From contig JANCRA010000001.1 in the NCBI GenBank assembly GCA_024362935.1, positions 56,996,430 to 57,060,429 of the forward strand: 64,000 nt of DNA, given 5' to 3'. Source of the stretch: Setophaga petechia. Lineage: Eukaryota > Chordata > Aves > Passeriformes > Parulidae. This document shows, in pieces, positions 13,171 through 25,200 of this stretch. The notes beneath the pieces were generated by a model. It did no database searches. It saw only the letters and a list, made by a program, of their open reading frames with translations, and was not told the DNA's origin. The position numbers were made by a program, and so were the translations under genes. Numbering within the stretch: the stretch's first letter is position 1; every line of letters starts with the position of its first letter.

Positions 13171-14425
13171 CTTGAAGGGAAAAGAAACACTAAGAGTTAT
13201 TCTGAGAAACAGTACTATTCTATAGTCCCTTACAGAAACATATAACACAATTCCATCTACCACTTACAACTAAAAAGTTGATGCATATCAGTAAAATACT
13301 TTGCTTCTGTAAGTTTTAGACAGTTGCAAACCAATGCTCAAAATTCTTTAATAATTTATAACTAATAATGAATGCTAAACCAATAGAACATATATGCTGT
13401 ATCTAATGGATACTTCAAAGTGAGTATCCCTCACTGCAATTTTACCATGCATACAACCACAGGGTGGGTAGGGTGAAGACAGCTAAATTTCACACATTTG
13501 CAAGGGAGAAGACAAGTGATACACCAGCGAAACAAATGGCAACGTTTGCTTCACAATACTCTGTTACTCTTGGACTAAATGTTCTGAAGTTACACAACTG
13601 TTGGGGTTTTTTCAGCTGCATATTTTTGCCCTGTTTCATCTTCTAATATTTATTTTCAAAGGAAAAAAGAACTACCCCACCTCTATACCTGTTTGCATCC
13701 CATAAATCTTGCTCTACCTGCACAAAGTTTTAATTGCCTAGAAAGGGAGAGGAAGGCTAGTTACTGTTGAGGTTCTGAGCTCCTCTGGCACTCATGCAAA
13801 TCAAACTTTTCATTACAAGAAGTCTTACGGCATGCAACTAAGCATGAATTCTCTACTCCTGTATTAACTACCTGGAGACCCTGCTATGATCTTCTATGTT
13901 CTCATTTTCAAAAGATTGATTACTTTCTTAGGTAACTGATAATTTTCCTTCAATCCAATTTGAAGCTAGCATACTGTAAATAATTGGATAAAATTATTGC
14001 CCAATTTGAATCCTTCAGAAACTTACACTTCCAGTTTTCACCATACCTTTATATACTGACCTTCAAGTGTTCAACCTCTTATTTAAGTATTGCAAAATTT
14101 CATTTTCTTATATAGTACAAAATTACTCTTCTTAAAGCTGCTATATTCTCAGCCTTGATTATTTGGGGAACTTTGGCAAAAGAAATATCCTCATAGATAA
14201 AACGAAAACAGCCTACCAAACTCAATTTATATTATTTAAACTTTTAGAGAGGAATATGCATATATGCATTGCAGAATACAGTAAAACTGTAGAAGATCTT
14301 AATGTTTGATTACACTTAATCTTGATTTAACGAAACAATGGACAGGAGCAAAAATAAAGCTAACCACTGCTAACTGCTTAGTAACTGCAAGGTCCTATGC
14401 TCAGTAAGTGGCTTTATTTGCTTAC
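13171..14425 (-). other. LRBA: LRBA intron between exons 24 and 25 (1255 bp)
   Basis: AT-rich sequence with canonical GT and AG ends. I see no gene, transposon or notable repeat in it. Confidence 0.8.
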
Positions 14426-14606
14426 CCAGACGTAGACATTGTCGCAGAATTCCTCCAGATGACATATTTTTCTCAGACTCAATTTCAGTGAAACCAAGTG
14501 AGCTTGCAAAAATTAGAACATCCACAAGGTTGATTAATCTCTGGAGGAATGTTAAAGATGCTTCTACCGAAAGTCCTTGAGTTGGCTCAATATTCTCCAA
14601 TTCATG
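14426..14606 (-). CDS. LRBA: LRBA exon 24 of 28 in window
   Basis: Encodes residues 1303-1362 plus one base: [20 protein letters not shown], then [20 protein letters not shown] and [20 protein letters not shown]. Acceptor is tgtgtag|CAT and donor is TGG|gtaagc. [14 protein letters not shown] and [13 protein letters not shown] are LRBA signatures. The open frame past the donor (GKQIKPL...) is intronic. Confidence 0.97.
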
Positions 14607-15013
14607 CTACACAGAGAAAAATTGAAAGCAACATTTACTTCTTCACAAAGATTATATTCCTGCATGCTAAATGAAGAAAAATGTGTGCTGGAAGTCCACT
14701 ATCAGTCACATTCAAAAGTAATAATTACTCATATTCTTGGAACAATCATTAGTATTGGGATTTAATCCCATTCCAGACCACTGTGGGGCAACAAAGGCAG
14801 GAAAATTTTTAATCTCTTCAGGCAAAGAAGGCAAGCACCTAATTTATCTTAAGGAAAAGTGTGAAGGTAGCAAAGGGAGGAAAGAGATGCCTGTCGAAAC
14901 ACCCACCTCCATTTCCATTTCCCAAAAGGACAGATATAATAATTAATACACTTCATAAGGAAAGGCATCCTCCCACAAGAGAGGAATTTTTAAATAAAAA
15001 TGGAATTTCTTAC
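14607..15013 (-). other. LRBA: LRBA intron between exons 23 and 24 (407 bp)
   Basis: Canonical splice ends. Overlapping plus-strand open frames here run antisense into exon 23 and are not genes. Confidence 0.8.
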
Positions 15014-15167
15014 AGTAGCAGATGTGGCAGCAGAAAGCAACGGCAAGATACCACCACAGGCCATGATCATGTTGTCCATCACTTGAGAGATGAGGTGGAT
15101 CGTGTTGTGCACAAACACCACATTGTCACTGCTATTCACAAAGTCCATCACAGTTTTTGTAGAATGG
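15014..15167 (-). CDS. LRBA: LRBA exon 23 of 28 in window
   Basis: Completes Ser1251 and encodes through 1302: [20 protein letters not shown], then [20 protein letters not shown] and [11 protein letters not shown]. Acceptor is ggacag|CCA and donor is ACT|gtaaga. The pyrimidine tract is an uninterrupted run of 18 T on the sense strand (15182-15199), ending 14 bases before the exon. The encoded helices are shared with NBEA. Confidence 0.97.
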
Positions 15168-16369
15168 CTGTCCAAAAATTGAAAAAAAAAAAAAAAAAAG
15201 GCATTCAGAATAGAGCCTTATTTTGGGATATTTTGAAAAATTTCTGTTTTCACAAAACTAAAACCAGACACTAAGCAGTGGAGAAGCAAATAACACATGA
15301 CTTAAGGGTAAACTAGTGCATCGCAACCTAAACCTAAAACAAAATTTCTGTTCATGAACTGCTCAATATGACAGGTTGCTAAAAACACCAAGCTGATTGC
15401 TAATCCTCATTTGTATAAAGATACATTATAGGCTGGTCTATGACTGCTTGCTAGCAAGAGTCACTATATCAGGAAACAGAATAAAGTCTCCTAGAACAGT
15501 GAACAAGATTTCAACTTAAATCTTTGGAAAACTAAACCAAATTCTAAGGATTTCTCGGAGAAATTAAAATTAATCAAGAAAGCACAAAAACTTAAGCAAA
15601 AACTTTCCAAAACAGAGGCTAAAACAGAAATATATTTTAGCTATATCTGATGATGACCAGATAGGTTAACTTAAACATATCCTAAAAATTATAGTCAGAC
15701 CAAAATTAACTTCAGTTTAAATTGTTCAAATCACTTACCTGCATCATTTCTTCACACTGACATTCCTTTTTATCCAGTCAGAACACCGATATGGTTCAAT
15801 TTAAATTTTACACTCATGACTACAAGCTAAAAATGGACCTCCCCCCTCTTATTTCAGTTATTAAACCTTAAAATTACATTGCAGAATTACTACTGTTTTC
15901 AAATATTTTGATGATTACAGTCCAGATCCCTGTTAGAAGTTAATCTTCAAATTAACATCTTTGGGTTCACAGAACCCTATCAAAGCAGCAGTGTGTGTGT
16001 AAATGCAGAAGCAAGACATACTTTTTTGGATTTATTATCTTTCTGATCCACATTTAGATAAGAAGACACAGGCCCTTAAATACATTAGGAAAATTAAAAT
16101 CTTATTTGAATAAAAATCAACAGCAAGACTGCCACTGACTTATATGTAGCCAGGATTTCAGTCCAAACCTGTGTGTTGGCCCTGAACCAATACACAGTTA
16201 TGTCTGTAAAGAGTATTAAAAAAAAATCTGAGAATAATCTGGTGTAGATCACAAAATAAGTCAGGCTATTGAATAATGAGTAAAACACCAGATGTCCATG
16301 AGTCTAAGTCAATGAACCCCTTATAACTGAAGCCAGTCTAGATCATTCCACATAAAGCACAGGATGTAC
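15168..16369 (-). other. LRBA: LRBA intron between exons 22 and 23 (1202 bp)
   Basis: Canonical ends. The only notable element is the 18-base homopolymer at 15182-15199, which acts as the pyrimidine tract of exon 23. Confidence 0.8.
15182..15199. repeat. LRBA: Poly(A)/poly(T) tract, 18 bases, pyrimidine tract of exon 23
   Basis: On the LRBA sense strand this is T18 followed by CAATTTTTGGACAG and then exon 23, so it serves as the pyrimidine tract. Confidence 0.9.
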
Positions 16370-16545
16370 CTCCTCCACATCTGAATATCTGTTTCTATGG
16401 AGAAGAGCAGGTCTGTGAGCAGGCGCTGGTGCATCAGGGACCACTTGAACTCGGGAATACGGAACACAGCTGACCTCGTGTCCCTCCTCTGCCCATCCGA
16501 TGGAGCAGCCAGCTCCTGTCCTGAGGAAACCTGCTGCCTTGAGGG
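16370..16545 (-). CDS. LRBA: LRBA exon 22 of 28 in window
   Basis: Encodes residues 1193-1250 plus two bases: [20 protein letters not shown], then [20 protein letters not shown] and [18 protein letters not shown]. Acceptor is attcag|CCC and donor is GAG|gtacat. The first 20 residues are still disordered-type sequence. From GQRRD onward the match to LRBA is near complete ([18 protein letters not shown]). The start was chosen because exon 21 ends in phase 0 and this AG gives the only in-frame continuation that keeps SRQ and GQRRD. Confidence 0.94.
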
Positions 16546-17347
16546 CTGAATGCACCATTTGCAGACAAAAAAGGAAACAAAACACAAAACCCACACTCTG
16601 GTTATTAGTTCCCATGGCACACACTGAAATGCATCTAACAGACGTGAGATTTTGGATATCCAACAAGTCCAGACTGTGTACATAGTTCCAAATAAAGCTA
16701 AAACTATTACACAAATGCTATTTAATGGATATATCAAAACTACAAACTAGGCTACAGCTGTACTACCACACCTGCCAGTCTAGGTATTCACAAGCAGCCA
16801 CCCAACCTTACCAGGGGGGGAGAATATGTTGTTGTAGACAGTGGTTTTCCTCCTTTAAGGAAGAATGGTGCAGATTGAAGAGCATCCATTAGGAAGTATC
16901 TCTGCAGAAGGGAAGTACTCAGAGACATAACTATTTAATCATTAAAAACTGGATTAGAAACTAAAGACTAGAGCTGGAGCACAGCAGCACACAACAGAAA
17001 CCCAGTCTTAATTTATATTTGCACAAAATGGTAGGATGACATGATGTAGTGACAAACCTATCAATTTTTATAGTTTAAAACAGCTGAGATTAAGTGTTCA
17101 TCTAGCCAAATACTCAGTTTATATCAGCATTCATATGTGGATGTACAAAAATCTTGGAGAATTCTCAGTACACAAATTATAAGAATAATGGCTATTTTAA
17201 CCCAGGGTTAAAAGGTTTTATAGATAACTCACAAAAATCACACACATTATATCCCCAGAACGGTTAGGTATGCTTTCTCAAAAAACTCATTAAAAAGACC
17301 TTCCTTTTATTTTTAAGCTAGACAGATGAAGGACAGGTAGATTTTAC
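16546..17347 (-). other. LRBA: LRBA intron between exons 21 and 22 (802 bp)
   Basis: Canonical GT and AG ends. Nothing recognisable inside. Confidence 0.8.
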
Positions 17348-18373
17348 CTCAGGTATGGATCTGGGGGGCAGAGGTGCTTCTAGATGTGTGTTAGATTTCA
17401 ACTCCAGTCTTTCTGTATCTGATGCAACACTGGAAACATCAAGCTTGGCAATTCTTTTATCAGAGGCTCCAGAGGGCTCTGCCACGGGTGCATTTGTGTT
17501 TTCCACAGTTGTTTTGGTTTCACTGGTAACTATGTTTCCTTCCTTCAGCTTCTTTTTTCCTGCTGAATCTGGCTGAGTTACTACTTCTGGAACTACAGAA
17601 CTCACTGTCTCTGGCAGAGTCAGTTCTTGCTTCTTCTCATCCACACCTTCAGTACCCTCAGATTTTAAAAGTCCAGTTTCAGGTTGCTTCTCTGTTGTTT
17701 CTTCCTGCTTTGTTACTTCGCTTGCATTAGAGCCACATTCCTTGTTCCTTTCTGCAAGCTCTTCTGAAGGCAAAGGCAAACTACTTTCATCTTTCAAATC
17801 AACAAAGTCATCTTCATCTTCCACCTCTACTGCTGATTTTTCCACTCCTTCTGGACTTGTGGGAGTTCCTCCTTCCACAGGAGTTTGCATGGCTAAAGAA
17901 GCAGCAGTGACAGCAACTGTTTCTTCCACAAGCTCATCAGCTTTGCTAGAATCTTCAATTGCTTCAGCTATTCCAGTACTGATTTCTGAGACACTGGGCT
18001 TTACTGTTTCTGGTTCTGGAGAAAATTCCACACAAGGTACTGCTTTTAAATCCTCTGTAGTACCCATATCCTCCCCCTCTAATTCCTCCTTATGATTAGA
18101 CACTGAATGAGTTTGTTGGCCACCATCTGATGAGTTTTCTTTCTCTTTTTTTTCAGTTCTGCAGTCTGTATCACCATCAGTAATGCAGGAAGGAGCAGCA
18201 GCATTTTCTTTTAACTCCAAAGACTGTTGTTTTCCCTTGGTTTCAGCTTCTTTGCTAATCCCAGAGATTGTTCTAATTGGTGTTGAAGAAGGTACTCCAC
18301 GCCCTTCACCTCCTTTCTCTTGGTACTCCTTGTACATTTGGGAAAGACTCTCTTTGTGCATTTCAAAAGTCAC
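17348..18373 (-). CDS. LRBA: LRBA exon 21 of 28 in window (large acidic disordered linker)
   Basis: A 1026-nt exon of 342 codons, residues 851-1192, phase 0 at both ends. It opens VTFEMHKESLSQMYKEYQEK, continuing the helix of exon 20. It then becomes a Glu/Ser/Thr/Lys-rich, low-complexity linker with an acidic cluster (VEVEDEDDFVDLKDE), and ends near RIAKLDVSSVASDTERLELK followed by APLPPRSIPE. Only the two ends resemble mammalian LRBA closely; the middle is expected to be disordered and fast-evolving. Acceptor is cttttag|GTG and donor is GAG|gtaaaa. An antisense open frame over 17742-18095 is a by-product of the biased composition. Confidence 0.96.
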
Positions 18374-18432
18374 CTAAAAGAACAGAGTTCAAAGGACATT
18401 AAAAACTAGATATTAATGACTGTTTTCTTGAG

Positions 18433-18459
18433 AAAAAAAAAAAAAAAAAAAAAAAAAAA
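18433..18459. repeat. Poly(A)/poly(T) tract, 27 bases
   Basis: Uninterrupted A on the plus strand (T on the LRBA sense strand), about 60 bases upstream of the exon 21 acceptor. No retrocopy is attached to it. Confidence 0.95.
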
Positions 18460-18997
18460 TCAAAATCAATGCTCAAATTACAAATTTATATTGGATCCTG
18501 TCCTTTTCAATAAAAAACCATGCAAATTAGCTATCACTTCAACTGACAGCAAGTTTTTATTACATGTACCTGTTTTTTCTGGCTAGAAGGAAGAAAGAAA
18601 AGTAAAGCCAATGTCAAAAAAACCCTAACTAGCCTGATCCAAAGGATATCCTAAGCATAAGATCCACAGAATTACTAGATTTGAAATCAATCTCTTTGTA
18701 AAGGGGGATGCTGTGACAAGTAGCAGAGCCTTCATATCCTTTTAGCACCTTTAGTATGCTCAAAAATCCACAAAGATACATAAACTTCTGAAAAATTTAC
18801 ACTACAAAGTACAATGTCACAAAGTCAGAGCACCTAACAAAGCCAGAATTCTGTGGATCCCCAAATGATGCCTAAAACTCCACAGAGGACATTTCCTTTG
18901 GTGAGTGCTATTAACCCTATCTCAGCCTGAGAAAAGCTACACAAACAGATTAAAGTGAAAAGACTTCTCTACTTCTTAGTTGAAAATATTATTGTTG

Positions 18998-19034
18998 TTT
19001 CTATCTGGATTTTTAAAAAAAATCCAGATAGAAA
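18998..19034. repeat. Perfect inverted repeat, 17-bp arms, 3-base loop
   Basis: Left arm TTTCTATCTGGATTTTT (18998-19014), loop AAA, right arm AAAAATCCAGATAGAAA (19018-19034). It would form an uninterrupted hairpin in DNA or nascent RNA. It lies in the 9.6-kb intron, about 0.6 kb upstream (in transcription) of exon 21. Confidence 0.9.
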
Positions 19035-20424
19035 AATTCTTTATATACACACTAATAAAACTCATTTGCCCAAATAAATAGTTGTGTTCTAAAAAATAAA
19101 ATACCACTAGACTAACTTAAGTTTTTATTACACTATTATTCAATTTAGTCTGTCCATACCTTTACATCTAGATTTAGATTTATATTCCATAACAAGTGTT
19201 TACTTATCTTTAAGCTCAGTTCTCAAAATTTTCCCAACATAAGCTCCACCTGAGGGTTGTTTTCCTTAAATCATTTTCTGTATCATAAACATTTTCCATA
19301 GGCAATGTAGAGCAGTGCATTCCACTAAATATACAAACACACATTTTCTTATTCTCTTACATACTCAGCTCATTCATTTGGATCTCATCTAAAAATTCCG
19401 TGTACATAATATTCAAAGAGATGATTAGTCAGTGGGAATATTTTCCCTTAAGATGACACAGAGGAGTGAAATAATAATTTTTCAGATTAAAAATATTCTG
19501 GAAATTACAGCTAACAAATCAGAGATAAGCAAAGACAAAAATTATTTTTGGCAGGTTCTGATGTCAATATTTAGCTTTTTAACATACTATTTTCTCCATC
19601 AATCAAGTATATTCAAGCACTGCAGGAGCAATGCACTATTTTAACATGACCTGAACCATATTATTCATCCAAGTTGATTTAACTGAAATTTTAGTGTCTA
19701 GAAACAGAAGTGGGATATCTCACTATGCTTGTTTAAAAAAAAAAAAAGAGAGTCTGCACTTACTAGTTTTCATTCATTCATTCAGTTATGTATTTTAAAA
19801 AAAAAGTGTGGGTGATTACAACTGATTGAAAGTTCATCCAATCAAAATAGATCCATAAATTATTTAATTCTAGCATTTTGCTAAAAAGAGTATGTGGGAG
19901 GCATTATTACTTTGGAAATACTTTCTGAATTGTACCACAATCAGAATGTCAACAGCAAGACAAAATAGATCATGCTAATAAGCTGTCCCTTGCACTTTTC
20001 ACCCATTTTCCAAAATATGACTGGGCAAAGCTGCTGCTTCAGGTCTAATCACTACTTTTCTGAAGAAGGAATCTTAACAACTTGAACTTATCTCCAGCTA
20101 ACTTTCGCTCTTTTCTCTCTCCCTGTTGCTTCCCACATTTCCAAAACTACTAAAAAGCTTTGTTCCAGCAAGCACTAAAGAGACGCTTAACAAATGAAAA
20201 TGACATTGCTTGATTTCAGCAAAACTTACATGTACTTCCCAGAAAGCACACTGCCCCACAATATTTAGCAGTGTGAACATCTGTATTTTCATGTATCATT
20301 CCAGTGTAAATCTCATTGAACTCATATGTAGGAGTAAAAGCCACAAAGTTTATAGCTTCTCACTTTCCATGACCACAGCCTGCAGGGCTGCCCAATACTT
20401 TTGGAGAAATGGGCAGTCAGCTGT

Positions 20425-20447
20425 GTCTCAGTTGGTACAACTGAGAC
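20425..20447. repeat. Perfect inverted repeat, 10-bp arms, 3-base loop
   Basis: GTCTCAGTTG, loop GTA, CAACTGAGAC. It is a short hairpin in the large intron with no neighbouring features. Confidence 0.8.
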
Positions 20448-22210
20448 CTACTCTTTCTCTACAATGCTTTTCATCTAGTGCACTACCAAGCCCTATCCTC
20501 TTAACAAAAACCTGTGGCAGCTTCCAATTTTTCCTTAGCAGCCAAATTGATCGTCTGGTTCACAGTCTTAAATCAACTTTGCTTGAAAATAAGTCAAAAT
20601 CTGTTCTCCATGAGTCAGGACTGTAAGCTTGCTTTTTACTCTTCTCCCTCCCCTCAGAATCCTGAACTCCACCATCTCATGGTCACTGCAGCCAAGCTGC
20701 CTCTGACCTCCACATTTCCAACCATGTTGAAATTTAGGGTATAGGGAATATGGTATGGTCAACATCACAAACACAATGTAGGGTACAGGGATGCAATACC
20801 AGTTCACAACCAATTTCATCTGAAATCTGGAACAATGCTTTGGAAGACAATACAGAGCAATACTGAAAATGAAACTGTGCACTGCAGGATTTTTAATTGT
20901 TACCAAAAAGAAATAGAAACAAAGACCAGCAAGAAGGTCAATACTGACAATTTGTCAGTTTTTACCCATTACAGATGGGTAATGTAAACTTATGAGCAAA
21001 TAAATCCAAGCAAAATCTGATAAGAATCTACACTGATTTCAGATCAATGCAAGAGACTCTGAGGAGAGGAACACTGGTGAAGAAAATTAGGCAGTAGGGA
21101 ACTAAAGGAAAACATCACTCCCCAAAAAAAGCCAAGATCCACTCAAAGACAATACCAATTTCTACTTTGACCATAACCATCAACAAGAATTCATGTTACA
21201 ATGTATTAAATACTGTCCTTTAAATAAAACTCAAAATACCAAGGCAAAGAATTAGAGAGAGTACATGAAACAGTGTTTTTCTAACATCCATTTTGAGTCT
21301 GGGGATTTCTTATATAACAAAAAAATACAAATTTCAGAAATTCTGCTTTGTAAAATCCAACTTTTCAACAAGGCTGTATAAACACTTCTTATCACTGTAT
21401 CAATCTCTAATTTGGTTTGACAAGAAACCAAGAAATTGTGGTACTACAACAGAGGCACTAGACAATTCTTCCCCCACAACTTCTATTGCATGACATGGCA
21501 TTTATGAAGGACACAAGTACACAAAGCTAAACTATATATACAAAACAAAATATCTAAGGCTAAAAAAATCTGTACCAACAAAAATGCAAAATTAGGTAGA
21601 AATTATGATTACTAAAAGCAATTGTGCAGAGTACATAAAGGTATTAAAGATTAAACATCTGCAAGCATGCAACAATTTACAAGACAACTTCTACCTTGAA
21701 GAACCTTAAATGTACATAAGGAATTTTTTATTTTCCTTAAGACATTTGCAACTGTAAAGCTGATAATACAAAATTAATTACCAGAAATTGTTCTAAATTA
21801 GTGAGCTAAAAGGCCAATCATTAATCTTCACCATCATTTGATGGTTAATCCATAGCTGTCTGCAATGCTTGGAATGCGTCTCTACGCACCACCAGCTGAA
21901 GACACTTGTGAGCTAATAACTGCAGCATTTGCCTTTGCCATTAATTTTAGCTTAATTTGACATCCAACATTTACTAATTGCCAAGGAGAAAAATTAGCAT
22001 ACAGCAGTGAGAAAGGGTAAGATGATTGACATGTGCATTAAAGAACTTTGAGAAAATATTGTAACTATACGTTAAGATTTTTTGCCTTTTCTTTCCATTT
22101 TCAGGAGGGCAATTTCATAGAGTAAAGAGAGGAAAGGAGTATCTTGCCAGACAGGTCAGACAATTCCTCATAGAGTCTGCTCAGTGCAAACCAGCTCCTG
22201 TGCTGGTTTA

Positions 22211-22249
22211 AATAAACTCTTCATAATAAATGAATAAACTCTTCATAAT
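22211..22249. repeat. Direct duplication with 22-bp period
   Basis: AATAAACTCTTCATAAT occurs at 22211-22227 and 22233-22249, separated by AAATG. Confidence 0.85.
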
Positions 22250-25200
22250 TCCAAAAAGCATCACAACTTTTTGAATCTTAAATAGGATTTTATTGACCTA
22301 CTTTTTCCACTTCTCCTCTACTAACACTAACTGTTTCATAAGTGCAATCCAATCTCCAAACACAAACAGGCCTGTTTAGACAGGAGACACCACTATCAGA
22401 GATATCAAAACTAATTTTCAACTCAGCACAGGAAAAGATACAAAGGTACTGTGTGCACCACACACTGAGTTACAGTCTGTAACCCATTGACTTAAGGAAT
22501 CTCTGGGCTATTTCTGAGTGGTTCACAGATGAAAGCTAAGCAAAGTAAGTTAAAATATACTTTGCAGGGTAAGACTCCTTTCTAAAGGAGGAGTCTAAAC
22601 TTCCACCAGAAACACATTCAATGATGTACAAAGTGCAGGGAAACCACTGTTCCAAGATGGTTTCATGTTCCTGTATCTTGTATTTTCACCCAAGTAGCAA
22701 GAGTTCTGCCTTTTCTTTTTTACTCATCTTGAGAAAAAAAAATAATTTCTAGAATTAGAAAGCAAGTACTAGTCAATATAATTCATAAAAGTCTGCTTTT
22801 CTGAGGGAGAATTTTATGTATGTCAACAGCACTTTACCTCAAGTCAAGGTACAGCTTACTGTTACATCATCATACAACAACAAATTCAAACTGCATATTG
22901 AACATGTATTAGCTCATTTTCACTAAGGAAATTATCACTTTTAATGAGTTTAAATTGCAAGACATGAGCACACACTATCATCTCAAGGTATGTATTTTCT
23001 CACCATCTCAATCCCTGCCACCATTCCACCAGTTCAAGGGACTGTCAAACCCTATCTGCACATAATTGATATTTAGCTATTAACAAAAATATTCTGTAAC
23101 TAAATTCAACATTTATCACCCCATTGTTGCAATGCCCAGTGACAGGTTTTATGCACTGCTCACTTCTGCCATCCTTTTCCAGTATCTCCACAGATTGTTG
23201 GCAGCCCTAAAGCAAAGATTCCACACCCATCATTTCAAAGAATGGCCAAGAGACCTAATTCAGGCCCCACAATGTGAACAGAGGTAGCTGCAATTATGGA
23301 GGAGGAATGCTTCAAACTGCAGCAACAGCAAAGAAAACCACTAACAATTCCTGAGGCTGCAGACACGTGTCCCATCTTCCGTGCTTTTTTTATACCAAGT
23401 CATAGAGATGAGAATCCTCTCCCTCCTCAAGTCTTCTTTACTTAGGAAGATTATTTCAGAGCTACTTGCCTCCTCATACACCAGATCTCTCTGCTGCTAA
23501 TGTTTCCGTAATTCTTCGTTTTGAGAGCTCTGCCACTTAGCAGCAAATCTCTATTACGCTTTTCTTTTAAGGCTTCTCTGCAGCTTTATAAATTCTCAGT
23601 TTTCCTTGCTCCATTCTATTCTATCCCCATTTCTTTCAATTTGGATTACTCAAACGTTAGCATCCTGCAGCTTTATTCATGACATTGCACTCCCTCAAGG
23701 CAAGTGAATAATGAGATGGAGGAGCTCCCCATTAACATACACACTGCATGTGTAAGAGCCCATCACCGGCACACATCTCTGCCTGCTGAACAACGAAAAT
23801 ACTTTCTTCTCCCCCAGCTATTGGTTAGAAAAGCCTTCCCACACATCTACTAGAAAAGAAGCTGTAAAAAGGAAACACCTCATAAAGGTGAGGGACTGCG
23901 TCATCACAACACATTTGTGCTGGGGGTGCACAGCTCTAAAGAAGGCTGCACATTACTGTCTCCAAGCTCCTTCTGCTCTCCATAACTCAGATGACAAGCT
24001 GAGAATCATTTCTATGTAGAATAAGTAATATTTATTAAAAATAACTATTTACACCATTAGACTGCATATAATATTGAATGATTTCAAGGGTACTCCTAGC
24101 TCTGCTTCATTGACATATTGGGCACGGCACAACTGACAACCAAAAACTGGCAGCGGTACAATGACTTCTGGTTCCCCTCAGGGCAATGCAAATACACTTT
24201 TCAGAGGACTGAAGAACACCTGAAGCCTCCAAATTTCCCTGGAGCTGAAGATCTCTGCTGTGGGAGACCCTCCTGCCCTCATGACAGGGATAAAAATCAG
24301 ACAAAAGCATCCTAAGCAAATCCTGGATGCCAACAGGATTTGGATTCCAGATTCCGATGGCCTCTTACCCTCTAAAACTACTGAGCCACATTCACGTCTC
24401 TGCAAATTAGTTTTTTAATTGCCACCATATATTAATCCCTCCACCACCTAATGGCTGCAGCTTTTGCCAGTTTTCCCTCATCAGACAGTGATGAAAACCT
24501 GGCAAACATAGCACACATAAATGCTCTGGGCTTTTTTCTCCTCCCTTATATTAAATAAGGAGGGCACAAAAGAATATGTAAATTTACTTAACAGTCACAA
24601 TGTTTATTACAACTGTACTTTAGGCTGAAAACTGACAATTGGTTAGAAATACACTGTACTGTAAGGTCCCACTATTAACATTTTAAAATTATACTTCTCA
24701 TTCCAATCAATGAATAAAATTCTTCCACTTAAACAGAAACAGAACTGTCGCTTACACATACTAACATCTCTGAGTCTTACTCACTGAAAATTTCTTGAGC
24801 TACTAAAAACAGATATAATTCTTCACCTGAATATATTTTCTTTAACAGAAAGGTAACATGAATCAACTTTTAAGTAGTAAAATATATTTAAGGGCCTGAA
24901 ATAAGCAGATGTTAGTCTTCCCAGTTTAAAACATTCAGATAATTTAGGAGTGTATTGCACTGTGTGAGTAATTTTTTAAAACTTTGGGAAGCTGAAAGGT
25001 TAAAAAGGGAAGCTGTCCACCATTCTTTACTTGTTTTCTATTATTAACCCCCAAATCACTGGTTCTTTATAAAAAGTAACAGGACTACACAGATAAAAAT
25101 CTAAAGCTGAGTTAGCATGGCTGCGATGTTTAAAAAATATAAGTTCTTGGATGCTTTCATAAATTCAACACTGGCCAGTCAGAACAAACTGGAGCTGTGA

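Noticed and set aside
14861..15274. 137-codon plus-strand open frame
   Set aside because: It runs antisense across exon 23 and through the poly(A) tract, with no recognisable family.
17742..18095. 117-codon plus-strand open frame
   Set aside because: It is antisense to LRBA exon 21; the Ser/Thr-rich product only mirrors the Glu/Ser-rich sense coding.
18433..18459. Poly(A) run as a possible tail of a processed retrocopy
   Set aside because: No transcript-like sequence precedes it on either strand and no target-site duplication is visible.
20417..20447. tRNA-like wording (CTCAGTTGGTA) resembling a D-arm
   Set aside because: There is no acceptor stem, anticodon arm or GTTCGA-type T-loop around it; the match comes from a short hairpin.
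22197..22215. TGTGCTGGTTTAAATA, resembling the start of the avian LTR found at 36657
   Set aside because: The similarity ends after about 11 bases, so it is probably chance.
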